NCBI RefSeq assembly: GCF_003324565.1
Contig: NZ_QOLA01000005.1
Coordinates: 310,001-374,000 of the forward strand
Reading direction: 5' to 3'
Length of the DNA: 64,000 bases
Source: Streptomyces sp. SDr-06
GTDB taxonomy: Bacteria > Actinomycetota > Actinomycetes > Streptomycetales > Streptomycetaceae
Position numbers and translations under genes: made by a program. Positions within the stretch are counted from its first letter, which is position 1. Every line of letters begins with the position of its first letter. Below the pieces are notes generated by a model. That model searched no databases, was not told where the DNA came from, and saw nothing but the letters and a program-made list of their open reading frames with translations. Shown one piece after another: positions 63,403 through 64,000 of the stretch.

Positions 63403-64000
63403 TCAGATCTCCACGCCGACGGCCACCGGCTCGTTGACCAGCGTCACCCCGAAGGCCCGCTCGACTCCCGCGACCACCTCGCGGGCCAGCGCCAGCAGGT
63501 CCTCCGTCGTGGCGCCGCCGCGGTTCGTCAGCGCGAGGGTGTGCTTCGTGGAGATGCGGGCCGGGCCGGTGCCGTACCCCTTGGTGAAGCCCGCCTTGTC
63601 GATCAGCCAGGCGGCCGAGGTCTTGGTGCGGTCGGCGCCCACGGGCCACGCGGGGGGCGTCACCTCCGCGCCGAGGCGCTCCTGGGCGCGGGCAAGGAAG
63701 GCCGCGTACGCCTCGTTGGTCAGGATCGGGTTGGTGAAGAACGAGCCCGCCGACCAGGTGTCGTGGTCCTCCGGGTCGAGCACCATGCCCTTGCCCGCGC
63801 GGAGCTTGAGCACGGTCTCGCGGGCGGTGGCGGCGGGGACGCGGTCGCCGGGCTCCACACCGAGGGTGCGGGCGGTCTCGGCGTACTTGACCGGCGCGGA
63901 GAGACCCCCCGCGTCCTCGAGCTCGAAGACGACGCGCAGCACGACGTAGCGGTCGGGGTGCTGCTTGAAGCGGCTGTGGCGGTACGAGAAGTCGCACTCG
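63403..64000 (-). CDS. murB: UDP-N-acetylmuramate dehydrogenase, partial (C-terminal part)
   Basis: The last 199 or so residues of MurB; the 5' end lies beyond the window edge. The frame is open to position 64000 and reads CDFSYRHSRFKQHPDRYVV before the in-frame GTG at 63942, which is not the true start. AGSFFTNPIL holds the catalytic serine, and NRGGATTEDLLALA is in the C-terminal domain. MurB reduces UDP-GlcNAc-enolpyruvate in peptidoglycan synthesis. The segment GYGTGPARISTKHTLALTN is typical. Confidence 0.92.
   Translation of the reverse strand, partial: ECDFSYRHSRFKQHPDRYVVLRVVFELEDAGGLSAPVKYAETARTLGVEPGDRVPAATARETVLKLRAGKGMVLDPEDHDTWSAGSFFTNPILTNEAYAAFLARAQERLGAEVTPPAWPVGADRTKTSAAWLIDKAGFTKGYGTGPARISTKHTLALTNRGGATTEDLLALAREVVAGVERAFGVTLVNEPVAVGVEI

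Overview
The window looks like a Streptomyces chromosome. It has high G+C, GTG and TTG starts, long Gly/Arg/Ala-rich extensions on ribosomal proteins (S3 C-terminus, L17), a zinc-ribbon S14, a WhiB-like protein and typical Streptomyces intergenic repeats. It is the core rif-str-S10-spc-alpha region, with most housekeeping genes on the minus strand. Reading down the minus strand from about 58.9 kb gives secE-nusG, rplK-rplA, a lipoprotein gene, rplJ-rplL, rpoB-rpoC, rpsL-rpsG-fusA-tuf, then rpsJ-rplC-rplD-rplW-rplB-rpsS-rplV-rpsC-rplP-rpmC-rpsQ, rplN-rplX-rplE-rpsZ-rpsH-rplF-rplR-rpsE-rpmD-rplO, secY-adk-map and infA-rpmJ-rpsM-rpsK-rpoA-rplQ-truA. An ABC-F ATPase gene and a membrane-anchored protein lie beyond truA at the left edge.

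Between the S10 and str operons (20.9-24.9 kb) are three accessory genes: a type VII secretion-associated (SseB-like) protein, a winged-helix protein with a C-terminal zinc ribbon, and a Tat-exported PIG-L deacetylase lipoprotein.

The most striking part is 29.7-45.5 kb, between rpsL and rpoC. It holds a plus-strand siphophage-type tail gene set with its own regulators and lysis genes: an XRE repressor candidate divergent from a WhiB-like protein, a zinc-cluster protein and a MerR/excisionase-like HTH protein; then tail terminator, tail tube, G/GT tail-assembly chaperones with a probable -1 frameshift, two paralogous short tape-measure proteins, distal tail protein, baseplate/hub proteins and a collagen-like tail fibre; and finally an N-acetylmuramoyl-L-alanine amidase and two holin-like proteins. 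I found no capsid, portal, terminase, integrase or sheath gene. The simplest reading is a domesticated non-contractile (F-type) tail particle, or tailocin, fixed between rpoC and rpsL. A lower-G+C pair (an antisense DUF3592 membrane protein and a coiled-coil protein) sits between the chaperones and the tape measures. An array of GTTGCGGA sites lies in the divergent regulator promoter region.

The right end (59-64 kb) is ordinary: tRNA-Trp, a PLP aminotransferase (aspC type), an adenosine deaminase, a repeat-rich intergenic stretch, a TetR/NAD(P)-binding protein pair with palindromic operators between them, and the C-terminal part of murB running off the window.
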